Shown one piece after another: positions 43,050-55,400 of a stretch of 64,000 nt of DNA; within the stretch, counting starts at the first letter, position 1, and every line of letters begins with the position of its first letter. This DNA comes from Siphonodentalium dalli. Lineage: Eukaryota > Mollusca > Scaphopoda > Gadilida > Siphonodentaliidae. The position numbers and the translations under genes are program-made. Below the pieces are notes generated by a model. The model saw only the letters and a list, made by a program, of their open reading frames with translations. It was not told where the DNA came from and made no database searches. The DNA lies in the NCBI GenBank assembly GCA_032622095.1, contig CP136068.1, forward strand, positions 136,965,989 through 137,029,988. The letters run 5' to 3'.

Positions 43050-43268
43050 TACAGTAATGCCCTAAGTAATCGACTCCTTAAACACAGCAGAATTATGGGT
43101 AACTTTTCAGGATTTAGTCGGAAATATGGCTTGTTGACATTCATCGGAAAGTTCTCGGGGAGAGCTTTCCGATGAATGGCAACAAGCCATATTTCCGACT
43201 AAATCCTGAAAAGTTACCCATAATACTGGCACTGTGGTTAAGGGGTCGATTACTTAGGGCATTACTGT
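43050..43268. mobile_element. TA-flanked palindromic MITE (family G)
   Basis: 219 bp with two near-perfect arms, starting TACAGTAATGCCCTAAGTAA. The right-hand TA has mutated to TG. It ends 41 bp before the acceptor of the first visible CCDC177-like exon. Confidence 0.85.
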
Positions 43269-43309
43269 GCATATTATTCATTTTTGCCTTATTGACATTC
43301 TCTTTGCAG

Positions 43310-43425
43310 AATCTCCAGTTATACAGATTGATTTGGATAACTTTGAAGATCCAATTTACGAAGAAAGTAAATATGTTCTGACAAGCCCAAGATCTCTGGA
43401 GGCAACCACAAAATTGGGCATTAAG
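43310..43425 (+). CDS. CCDC177-like exon a
   Basis: 116 nt, phase 1 in and phase 0 out; acceptor TCTTTGCAG, donor GTGAGA. It encodes SPVIQIDLDNFEDPIYEESK followed by YVLTSPRSLEATTKLGIK, the most conserved block of the family. Nothing upstream could be joined with confidence. Confidence 0.88.
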
Positions 43426-46400
43426 GTGAGAGTTATAATTGTGCACACTGACCGTATACTAGTATATTCCAATTCTGGTGAACAGAGTATACCATCAAAA
43501 CCAAACCATTGTGTTCTGTTGCAATAAAGGGAGCTATTCTTGAAGCAATTTTCAGTCCAATTTTCAATTGCCACCTGCCAAAAATGTGTACATATATGTG
43601 GCATTGTGGACTCTTAAGTATTGTACCGCTATTCTCAAAGTAATTGACCAGAAAAACGGTAATAAACGGTAGCTGTATCGAGGCGGTCATGGCAGTGGAA
43701 TTACGGTATTGGGCGATAATGATACCGCGGTCTTTTAGCGGGCACCGCATTAATTTTTTTGAATACCCAGGGAAGGATCCAGGGCTCTTTTGATACCTGT
43801 TACAGGTTTGGGCGCCCAAAACTCTGGTGGCCTAAATGTCCCCAAATTGCAAGTGGATAGTTTTATTAAAGCTGAATTTTCTATATTTTGAAGGAAATCT
43901 TCTATTATAATTCAACAACATGCCATGCAAATCATCAATATACAGTTGATATAGAGCCTTTATTTGCTTAATCAAGTGTCCAGTGAGAAATATTTTAACC
44001 CTTTCATGACTGGGGCTTCTTAAAATTTAGCTAAAATCATGTGAGAATATAAAATATAAATGAGAGTCTCCCATCTAAGGAGCCTCGCATATATAAGATA
44101 ATACATTGGCCTTTATCTTGACTTTGTAGCCAGTGTGTTTTCTTATGCGGGATCTTTAATGCTGCACCTAAGGGAGTGGTGCGACCCCCTCCCGTACCTA
44201 CCCCCATCTCGGGCCGTAGGCCCTCGGGATATGCCTTCGGCATATCATGGTCCCAAATCAGGTGTCCCCAAAAAATCCCTGGATCCATCCCTGTGAATAC
44301 CGCAGTGATTTTCATGGAACACTTTGAGGGGAGGTATTTACTCCCACATACGTTAACAAGCGGTATCAGTACCGCGGTATCAGTACCGCGGTATTGGAGG
44401 ATACCGCGGTATAGTACCGCAGTATTAACGGGGTGACACCACGTTGCTGGTGGTCAATTACTTTAAGGTACATCATTTTTTAGAACAATCTCCCATGTTA
44501 TCTAGAGTCTTTGTTGGGAATAAACCGTAAAGTGTATTTACTGGTCAAGATAAGCGTTTAATCAGATCTAAAAAATTCAGGACAAAAAAGAAAACTTTAT
44601 GCATGTTGTTCCATGTGGTACATGTATGTGTCTAACTCAATAATCATACATGTAGGTGTGTAAAATGCACTTGTCTGATAATTCATGACTGGACAAAATT
44701 GTCCCTGTCAAAACTGCTCCTGTGAGTCACTGAATTTTGGTGCTTTGTTCATGACCATATACCGGTATTTGTACGGTACCTTCAGAGAAAGGATAGATGA
44801 CAAAACTGAAATCAGAGTTAACTTTTTTTTAGATAAATTTACTTTTGTTGTTATTGTTAAATTTCATACTTGAAACATTTGAATTGCCAAACTTGTGATA
44901 TTTTCAGCCAATAAGTTGAACAGACAGCTAAACTTATCTATGACTACAAATAAATAAAATGAAAATTCTTTGTTAACTACAAGCCTGAGTTTAGTGTGTC
45001 TGTCATTTGCAGAATGAGGTCCATTGAGGGTGAATTTAGTAACACTATGCCACATAGTGGGCTAGCATCACCAAATTCACCCTCTGGGGACCTCATTCTG
45101 CATGGCCCCATCTGCTATGAGATACATAGACTCATATTGAAGTTCTCAATGGTGAATTTTGTGATGTACACTCATAGTGAACCTCGATTATGCAATGTGT
45201 CTTCTGCCAATTTGGGGATATAGAGAAACTAAACTAAAAAAAGAAATATAATCTATGTGAAGAAGTTTCTATATAAATTTGATAATAAAGAAACTTTCTA
45301 AAGAAGATGAGGCCTAAGCAGAATGAGGTCTCCAGAGGGTGAATTTAGTGATTCTAGCAGGATAGCGTCACTAAATTCACCCTCTGGGGACCTCATTCTG
45401 CAAATGACAGGCACCTCATTCTCAGACCTGGTTAACTAAACTTTTAATATTGTTTTTATTTCCAGCCAATTGATCTCCTATATAAGCCATTGGCTGAGTT
45501 TCAAGAAGAGCTTCTCACTCAAGATGTGTCGCTTCGAACAATATACAACATATACGACCAGCATGAACATGAGCGGCAACGTATGTATTGATAATTTATG
45601 TGTTACCATTATCTCAAGTTATTTTAACCCTTTACCCAATAGAATGGCCCTGTGCCAATGCATTCTCTTATATATGCGAGTCGACCATAGGTCGCCTCGC
45701 ATATATAAGAGAATGCATTGGCTTAACACATTAAAAATTATAAAATTGTTAAAGAATGTAAGAAAAAATGGTAAAAAGTGTTAAAAAAAGATTTTTTTTA
45801 GGCCAATGCATTCTCTTATATATGCGAGGCGACCTATGGTCGACTCGCATATATAAGAGAATGCATTGGCACAGGGCATAACTGTAACTATCACAATGTG
45901 GTCACGGAGCCGGTTCCAATGATATCCATATTTGTATGGTTCTATTGAGACAGACCGAAGATATTTTAGGCTGTTGAAGCTTTATTTGGCCGGTTTTGGC
46001 CGGTTTGTTGGGTAAAGGGTTAAAGAATTCTTATGACTTTTGTTCTTTTTTGTTTCATATCTGAAAATTATTATTTTTTATCCATCTGTTCAGATAGCTC
46101 AACCATGAGTTCCCGCATTTACTGAAATTTGTTACAGACATTTTTCATCAGGATAGCTTTAAAACAGTCCGTTGCCCCAGCTCTTGTATACTCTTGTAGT
46201 TGTTTTTCGGGACTACCGGTATGTTAGTATATATAAGAGGACACTGAGGATGCTTTCTATCAATCTCTACCAGAGCGCACTGGTCATACTTCATTTTTGA
46301 CTCTGTCACTGGCTGGATACTAGTCTGTGGATTTATATATTTAGGGTGGGGTTTTCCAGCCAAAATGGTCAAGTTGTTGTAACAATGTTATCCATGTGCG

Positions 46401-49400
46401 TTTAGACTTTTGTGTTGATAAAATAATCAGAGAACCAAATCACACAGTTTCGCAATATAATTCTTTGATTCTAGTGGGACTTTGCAAACGTAAGGTATGA
46501 AATTACACACATTTTGTGTGATATTTTGTGTGCTTAATAAGGGCAACATGTTGCTCTGTTCGCTTAGTTTATATATTAATACATGTATCACCAAATATGA
46601 GTGAAATGTCGCCGGTAGCAGCGGTCTTACCAAGTTTTCAAGGGAGGTAAACCCTGCATGGAATTTAGCCTTCTAGATCATGCCATGAATCTCTAGTCTG
46701 CATGGCTAAACCCATAGAGATCATATTCCACCTTTTCAATATCCGGAGACTTATGGATATTCCGACCTGTTCTGATTGAGAACTTTGTAACATTGAACAA
46801 ACAATTTGTTTCATAATTACAGTTATACAGTAATGCCCAAAGTAATTGACCACTTAACCACATCAGAATTATGGTCAATTACTTAGGGCATTACTGTACT
46901 TAAAGTAATTGACCACCTCTAACATGGTGTCACCCTGTTAACCCTTTACCCAACAGAACGGCCCTGTGCCAATGCATTCTCTTATATATGCGAGTCGACC
47001 ATAGGTCGCCTCGCATATATAAGAGAATGCATTGGCTTAACACATTAAAAATTATAAAATTGTTAAAGAATGTAAGAAAAAATGGTAAAAAGTGTTAAAA
47101 ACAGATTTTTTTTAAGCCAATGCATTCTCTTATATATGCGAGGCGACCTATGGTCGACTCGCATATATAAGAGAATGCATTGGCACAGGGCATAACTGTA
47201 ACTATCACAATGTGGTCAAGGAGCCGGTTCCAATGATATCCATATTTGTATGGTTCTATTGAGACAGACCGAAGATAGTTTAGGCTGTTGAAGCTTTATT
47301 TGGCCGGTTTTGGCCGGTTTGTTGGGTAAAGGGTTAATACTGCAGTATTATACAGCGATAACCTCCAACACTGATAAATGAGCTCGGCATCGGGCCTTTG
47401 AAGTTTAGACATAATCAGTTACCATGTTCATCGGTCAGAATTCTGAGTAAACCGATAGACTTTTTTCTGGAAAGTCTATTTTCTCTTTCAGTTTGTGTTT
47501 TGATATGGAATACGGGAGATACGAGATCCTCATGGATATTTCATTTTCTTCAACTTTTGGTGTGACCACCCGCTAATAGATGCAATATCATAACCGCACA
47601 GTACCATAACTCCACCGCATTGACTATCTCGATACCGCTGTGGATACTGTATACTACCAGTAATACCGTGGGTTATCACCCCGTTTTTCAAGTCAATTAC
47701 TTTGAGGATAGTGGTAATACTTGTTCCTTAATAATCCATTTCACAGTAGGGGGTAGTCCCAACTAGAGTTTGCATGACTTTTGTGATTTTCTGAGCCGAT
47801 ATTGCAATAAACATTGAATTGATAACTCGGGAGAAATTCCATGATTGAAAACGACGCAAATCAAAATCGACTCGCCAAAGTCACTTAACCCTTTCAGTGC
47901 CAAGTCCGATTTTTGTATCAACCCATATTTTCTTGATCATTTTTCAAATTTATTGATTAAAGTAATGTGATACATTGATGGAAAGAGCTCTTTTGAGCTC
48001 TTTCCATCAATGTATCACATTATTATAATCAATAAATTTGAAAAATGATCAAGAAAATATGGGTTGATACAAAAATCGGACTTGGCACTGAAAGGGTTAA
48101 AGATACGGGCGGCCTTCCCTGTGGGTACAGGTTTTAAAATAGTCGCATCCACTAAAACCGCCATAAACAGAAAGAATGTTATATAATAGAGAGATGTTGT
48201 TCTTATACAAATCATAAATATCGTGTATATTGCATGTTATTGTCATGTTTGTACCATTGGTTTTGTAAACAAACATCAAAAACGTAACGTTACTATTGTT
48301 TATAAACAAAGACTTGGAACTAACGTATCATCCAATGAAAATGTTCCATTGCGCTGTGGGAATGTGTAGATAAAATTATTGGTGCAATCAACAATCGCAT
48401 TCAAATCACACCAAATTTTATTTTAATAGACATATTCTACCCAGTGTCAGTGGAAATCAAGCTAATTCACGTTACTTCATGATTGGGAAATGATCCAACA
48501 GAAAACATGTACACAAATATAATTGTTCTAGCAAAGAGATGAATATTTTTCACTCCAGTTAGTATTTTCTCCTAACCTATATATGGTCATACATACCAAA
48601 TAAGGAATATTACTAAATGGCGCAATTCTGCTTATAAACAATCTACTGCGCTTTTTGCGAGAAACTAAACAACAGTCGGCCTGTATTTTCTCAGGCTCAA
48701 AGCTTGTTTTGTGATTAATATCGCATTCATATTATCATTATGCTCTACTATTAGTATAGTCTTGAGAAAATTATCATAATTTGATAATGTTATTTCTAAA
48801 TTATAACCTACAACGAAGGCCGCCTGTCTCTTTAAATCATGCGATCTCGAGCTTGGACCTTCGCCTGCAGTGATAGACTTTTTACTGAGGAATAGACACT
48901 GTATTATTTTCACTAACAAAAATCGGACTTGGCACTGAAAGGGTTAAAGATACGGGCGGCTTTCCCTGTGGGTACAGGTTTTAAAATAGTCGCATCCACT
49001 AAAACCGCCATAAACAGAAAGAATGTTATATAATAGAGAGATGTTGTTCTTATACAAATCATAAATATCGTGTATATTGCATGTTATTGTCATGTTTGTA
49101 CCATTGGTTTTGTAAACAAACATCAAAAACGTAACGTTACTATTGTTTATAAACAAAGACTTGGAACTAACGTATCATCCAATGAAAATGTTCCATTGCG
49201 CTGTGGGAATGTGTAGATAAAATTATTGGTGCAATCAACAATCGCATTCAAATCACACCAAATTTTATTTTAATAGACATATTCTACCCAGTGTCAGTGG
49301 AAATCAAGCTAATTCACGTTACTTCATGATTGGGAAATGATCCAACAGAAAACATGTACACAAATATAATTGTTCTAGCAAAGAGATGAATATTTTTCAC

Positions 49401-52400
49401 TCCAGTTAGTATTTTCTCCTAACCTATATATGGTCATACATACCAAATAAGGAATATTACTAAATGGCGCAATTCTGCTTATAAACAATCTACTGCGCTT
49501 TTTGCGAGAAACTAAACAACAGTCGGCCTGTATTTTCTCAGGCTCAAAGCTTGTTTTGTGATTAATATCGCATTCATATTATCATTATGCTCTACTATTA
49601 GTATAGTCTTGAGAAAATTATCATAATTTGATAATGTTATTTCTAAATTATAACCTACAACGAAGGCCGCCTGTCTCTTTAAATCATGCGATCTCGAGCT
49701 TGGACCTTCGCCTGCAGTGATAGACTTTTTACTGAGGAATAGACACTGTATTATTTTCACTAATAAAATATATTACCTGCACTGTTTTTTCACTGTTATA
49801 AACTTCCCTGTGACAATCGTCTCAGTTGAAATCTTATTTTGCAGAGAAGCTCAAGCTATGTCGTGAGGAGAGAGATAGTCTGATAAGGGAAGACATGCGT
49901 ATCGCTCTAAACAAAGGAAGAGCTCAGAGGAGCCTCGACAGGTCAAAAGGTCGGTTATTTATCCAATTGCTATTATAATATAATATTATCATTGAAATGC
50001 GTTTTGTGTGTGCATATCATGCAGTAATTAGCTTTAAAACCTAATGTGAATAATTTATGAACAGTTTGGGATTTGGCAAACCCAAGAGGCAATTATTTCA
50101 TTGGATATTGATTTCGTGGTTGAACCAAACAACGAGTAATAGATCCCCACAAATTAATAAGGCTTTTTACAGTAGTGCATTCTTCAGTGAATTAGCTTCA
50201 TTGCAATCAGCAACATTATAACCCTGAAATGAAGAGCCTGATTGCTATAATTTTATTAACTTCCTTGTGAACAGATGCCGGTATAGCCACAATATGCTAC
50301 TGGCAACATCATTTTACAGTTCTAACCATGCACCCGTTGTTTTTAATGCATGTTTTTGAGTTTGAGATAAACTCCAAATTTGTTTGTTTTCTCTGCAGAA
50401 GATATTGAGGATATTGGAAGTTTGCAGCGGCGCCGTACAGCATGGACAACTTCCATTGGTCATCAAAGAGTCACACGAAATGAATTGGATCGAAGGTATG
50501 TATCCACAGGATGGGCAACAATTATTGGTCGTCAAAGAGTCACATACAATGAATTTGATCAAAGGTAGTTACCCACAATGAATGAAATGTGCATCTTGAT
50601 TGGGACCTTTACCATACAATGTACCCAAATTGTTAATATGTTTTACAAATCCAGCCCTTGAAATTGGCATATTTCTTCTCTGGCATTGCTTTAGAATTGC
50701 ACAAAATTCTATATTCGCTTCTATGTCTTTTTCTATGCAATTGAATTTTGCTGTAGCCAATTTTGAAGGCTGCAAACCCATCCCATTTTTCTGTCATGCA
50801 TTCGTTATCTTACGCAAATTAAATAGACAAAAATATGGATATCATGTTTATACATGACTAATAAGCCGGTGTAACAAGATATCTCTCACCTTGAATATTC
50901 CCTCCCCCATGTATGACTAAAAAATAATTTCACTCATTTGATGAGTTTGACCCTGAAATGGCCAGAAAAATGTTTTTTGATATTTAATTTTGTTTGTTTC
51001 AAGTGACACATTTTTTTTTCTCACTCATTTGGTATCGTTTGATCCTGAAATGTCCTGAATCAAACAACTTGTTCTTGGAAGAAGTTAATTTCTCTGTTTC
51101 ATGACTATGTAAAGCAAAATAACCAATAAAACCATATGAGGATTTTTTGTCATGTGGGTGGAAGATATCCAGTGGAAAGATGACGTGTTACACCATTAGC
51201 AGTCACAATGACATCTGCAAGCAAGTATGGGTCAGTCATTGAGGCATTTTCGGCAGGTCATTGACCGAGACTTGACAATTATTTCCAGACTTAGGCATAA
51301 AACCAAATTTTTATTTTGGCTCTATCATCTATTAACCCAGTGACTTGGTCATGTTGAGTGCCCAAACTCTGTGGAAAATGGCCAAAGAAAATTTAATTTA
51401 AATGTTGATCACCAACTTGAAATTGATATGTTAATTTTGTTTTAGTGTCTGTTTTTCTCGATGATCTCATATTTTTACTTTTTAATTTGTCCAAAGTTTC
51501 AGAAAAATTGTAAAAAAAAAATCCGAATTGGCCAAAACATTGGCCAAAATAATTTTCTGATCAGCATGAACCCTGACTCCAAAGAGGCTTCTCAATGAAT
51601 TATAGCAACCACCAGCATTCCGCAGGTGAACGTGGTTGTTTATACCTTAGGCGCAGGTGAATGACGTCATATATATTTTTCTATATCCAATGGAGGGAAT
51701 GGAGCATTGCAATGAAAATGAAAGTAGCTGTTTCACAACTTACAAAGAATTCCCATGTGATTTAGGCCTATTAATTTCATTTAGACCAATTTTGTTGGTT
51801 ACAGCTTATGAAAATGAAAAATGAAGATGTCATGACACGGTTTCTGATGACATTTTGGACTTGTCCAGAATCCAGACAAGATTGCACAATCCACGACATG
51901 TCTTGTCATGTCGTCTCAGTCATGACCACTGCATGATGTTACATAAATAATTCTTAGCATTGTGTCACTGATAAAAGGCAAATTTGAGGCACATCATATG
52001 TGGTTGCTCCACTACGTGTCATGTACGATTCATATTAATGCTAAATATTTCCATCTCAGACTTTCAAACTAGGCTTACAAGTTTTACCATACACTTGTGG
52101 TTTATGGGAAATGGAATATTTATAGATTTATAAACCATCTAATTTCTGATTAGCCCAAGTTCAGGCTATTGAGTGAAGCTGGAATTCAAACCATGCCTGA
52201 ACCATTGAATAACATAAGACATATATTGCTGGGTACAGTTTATGTTATAGAATTATCGGTTTTGCTTTTTTCATTGTAGGGCTAAGCAACAGCACACAGA
52301 CAGCATGCATTTCAGAAAGTCCATTTTGTCCTCATCTGCATGCAGGAGGTAAAATTACTCACTTTATTAGGGATGGGAGATACAACCAGTGAATCGAGTT

Positions 52401-55400
52401 ACAGAATGCTGATATACATGTATCGTATCGGGTCATATAATATCGCGTATCCCGATATGCCAAAATGCTGTTTGAGCTGTGACCATTTGCAGCTTCTACT
52501 GTACACTGTCCGATAGTACATACGATAGTTATGTGTTGTTATATGTGTTCCTGGAATCTAGGATAAACTTCCTTTACCCAGTGATTGTAACTGCTAGGGT
52601 TAATTATATAGATAAGCACAATACATAGAAGACAGATTATATAGTGTAGAAACACACACGCATAATTAACAAGATCACACTCTTAAGTGGTTATGACTGG
52701 TAGCAACCATTGTATAAGTTAGGGTGGATAAAGCCAGTGTCATTCTATAAGACAGTATATAGTGATACACGTCATATACAAGTGTATCATGTATCTCGGA
52801 CCTTATTTAGAGGCATGATACACCAGAGGTTGGAATAACTACCCGTGCTCTGAAGCGGGAGCTTCACTTATCCGACAACCTTGCTACTATACCAACACCT
52901 CTGTTCTTCCGCCTATGTACTGTGCTTATCGAGAAAGACTTATACATATATAAAGTATGAAGATCTATGAACCAGTTATTGTTATCAATGTTCCCGACAC
53001 GGCCAATTCAACATCTAAACCCTAGACACCGGGACATACACTCATAATAGTGATGGATGAAATTATTAATTGAAATCAATAATATTGATGATGGCAAATT
53101 TAAGATTTCTGTCTTTTTACCAAACGATAATGATATTTGGAAATTTTCTCCAACACTATTATTTCACACCTCACCTTACTGTGCACATGGTTTTGACTGG
53201 TTCTATTGACCATTACTGTACAGTGATAACTGATAAGTTGATTACTGTGTGAAGTTTTGAAAATATTTAAACTGAAATTTGAAAAAAATGTGAAGAAAAT
53301 ATTTCCCTACCATACCAAAACAAGGCTGCATAGCAGAAACACAAATGATTTTGTTCTAGGCCTCAGCATATTTACCTGAGGTATCTAGATATCAAGATAT
53401 GTTTTTGTGTTGTGAACCTTGTATCGGGATACGTATCGTATTGCAACCAGACCTGTATCTCCCATGCCTACACTTTATATATTCCACATTCATCAATTTT
53501 AAAGAGTATCTGTTTGTACTAGCAATTTTTATATAAAATTTGAAAATACCTACGCTGAGAAAGTTTATTTACTGCACGTGTTTGAACAGGCCAGCACAGT
53601 GTTTCACTTTTACCCTGTCTATACTGAATGGATGCTCCCATTCAGTTCTAATAGTATACATTGGAATAGTATATTATGGATGGAATGGGGTTAAGTTGTT
53701 TTATTATATCTCCTGTAACTACATGTAAGTTATAGGGGGGTATTTTGAAATTAGGTGAGTCATCTGTCTGTTCATCCATGGATGCAGCTTTGTTCAAGCT
53801 TGTATTCCTCTAGTTAGTAAATTTTCAAAAACTTGACAGATATTATGTACCATGAAAACCTGTGCATCTGAGCTTATGAGGTCCGTCTGACTTATTTTAG
53901 TGGAGTTAGTCGCAAGATGCATAATTTTGTCCGAGCTGGTATTCCTACATTTTCCAGTCCATTTTTAAAAGCTTGGCACAGATATTTAGGATTCTGCAAA
54001 CCTGTGTACCTGCAATTGAATATGGGCTCAATCCAACATTTTATGGAAGTTATTCCCCTTTTTTGACTTAGAAGTTTTCCACAACAATCATAATTTTGTC
54101 TGAGCTTGTATATTCCTTATGTTTTTTTTTAGAAAAAAAAAAAAAAAAAATACATAATAGGCATGGTTACCCTTAATGTAGCCCAATTGCACTGCGGGGG
54201 GTATCCTTCGTCCCACTATGTCAGTTTCACGTCTAATTGGTACATGGAAAAGTAGATAGAATTTGTTTCTAGTTTTATTCTTCCTACTCTTCAATTACTG
54301 TGCCAGCTGGCAGCTACTATATCGACAAACAATTTATCAAGTTCTGATAAAATCATGAAAGTCTACATTATAAAAGCAATGAAAAATATTCCATAGAACA
54401 CAGATTTTCAACTAAAATATTAATCCAAATGTTTATTCAGCACATTTTGCCAATAAACTTGGGGGTTTGGACAGCCTGTGGTGACAATATGATTGATAGT
54501 TACCATTGCCTATGGTTTTTTGTTGAATACCAACACATACACCATTGTATTTAGCTGCTAATTTCCATGTGATAGTTTCCTATTTTTTTCTTACCGGTGT
54601 AACACGATATCTCCCCCCCCTGGGCATCTTCCCCCGCGGGGGAAGATACCCCGGGGTTTCTTCCCCCCGGGGGGGAACATACCCCGGGGTATCTTCCCCC
54701 CCACCCTGGGTATCTTCCCCCCAACTCGTACATTTTTTTTCCCTCACTTATTTTATATGATTATGGTAAGAAATGCCGAGAAAACTATTAAAAAAAAAAA
54801 TTGTGGTTATTTTGAAGTTTAACTTAACCCAATAATAGCATAAATATGTCAAAATATTACCTTATGATTCTATCGTTTAATTTGCTTTATATAGTTATGA
54901 AATGGCGAGAAATTAACTTTATATGAGCAAAATTTTATAGAGTAAAAATTTTTGGTGGGGGGGATGATACCCAGGCCTGAGTATCTTCCCCCCCACCCAG
55001 CACCTACATATGACAAAAATTAAACGTATGATTTTATTGCTTAATTTGCTTTATATAGTTATGAAATGGCGAGAAATTAACTTTATATGAGCAAAATTTG
55101 ATAGAGTAAGAATTTGGGGTGGGGGGGGGGAAGATACCCAGGCCTGAGTATCTCCCCCCCCCCCCCCCCCACCCCAAATTCTTACTCTAATCAAATTTTG
55201 CTCATATAAAGTTAATTTCTAGCCATTTCATGACTATATAAAGCAAATTAAGCAATAAAATCATACGTTTTATTTTTGTCATATGTAGCTACTAGGTGGG
55301 GGGGGGGAGATACTCAGGCCTGGGTATCTTCCCCCCCCCCTCACCCCAAATTCTTACTCGATCAAATTTTGCTCATATAAAGTTAATTTCTCGCCATTTC

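Noticed and set aside
43433-43819. 128-residue minus-strand frame opposite CCDC177-like exon a
   Set aside because: Antisense to an intron and a family L element; no homology recognised.
48097-49760. Two pairs of identical small frames (70 and 82-84 residues) as a duplicated gene
   Set aside because: They exist only because the 847-bp unit is duplicated; no splice logic, homology or biased composition.
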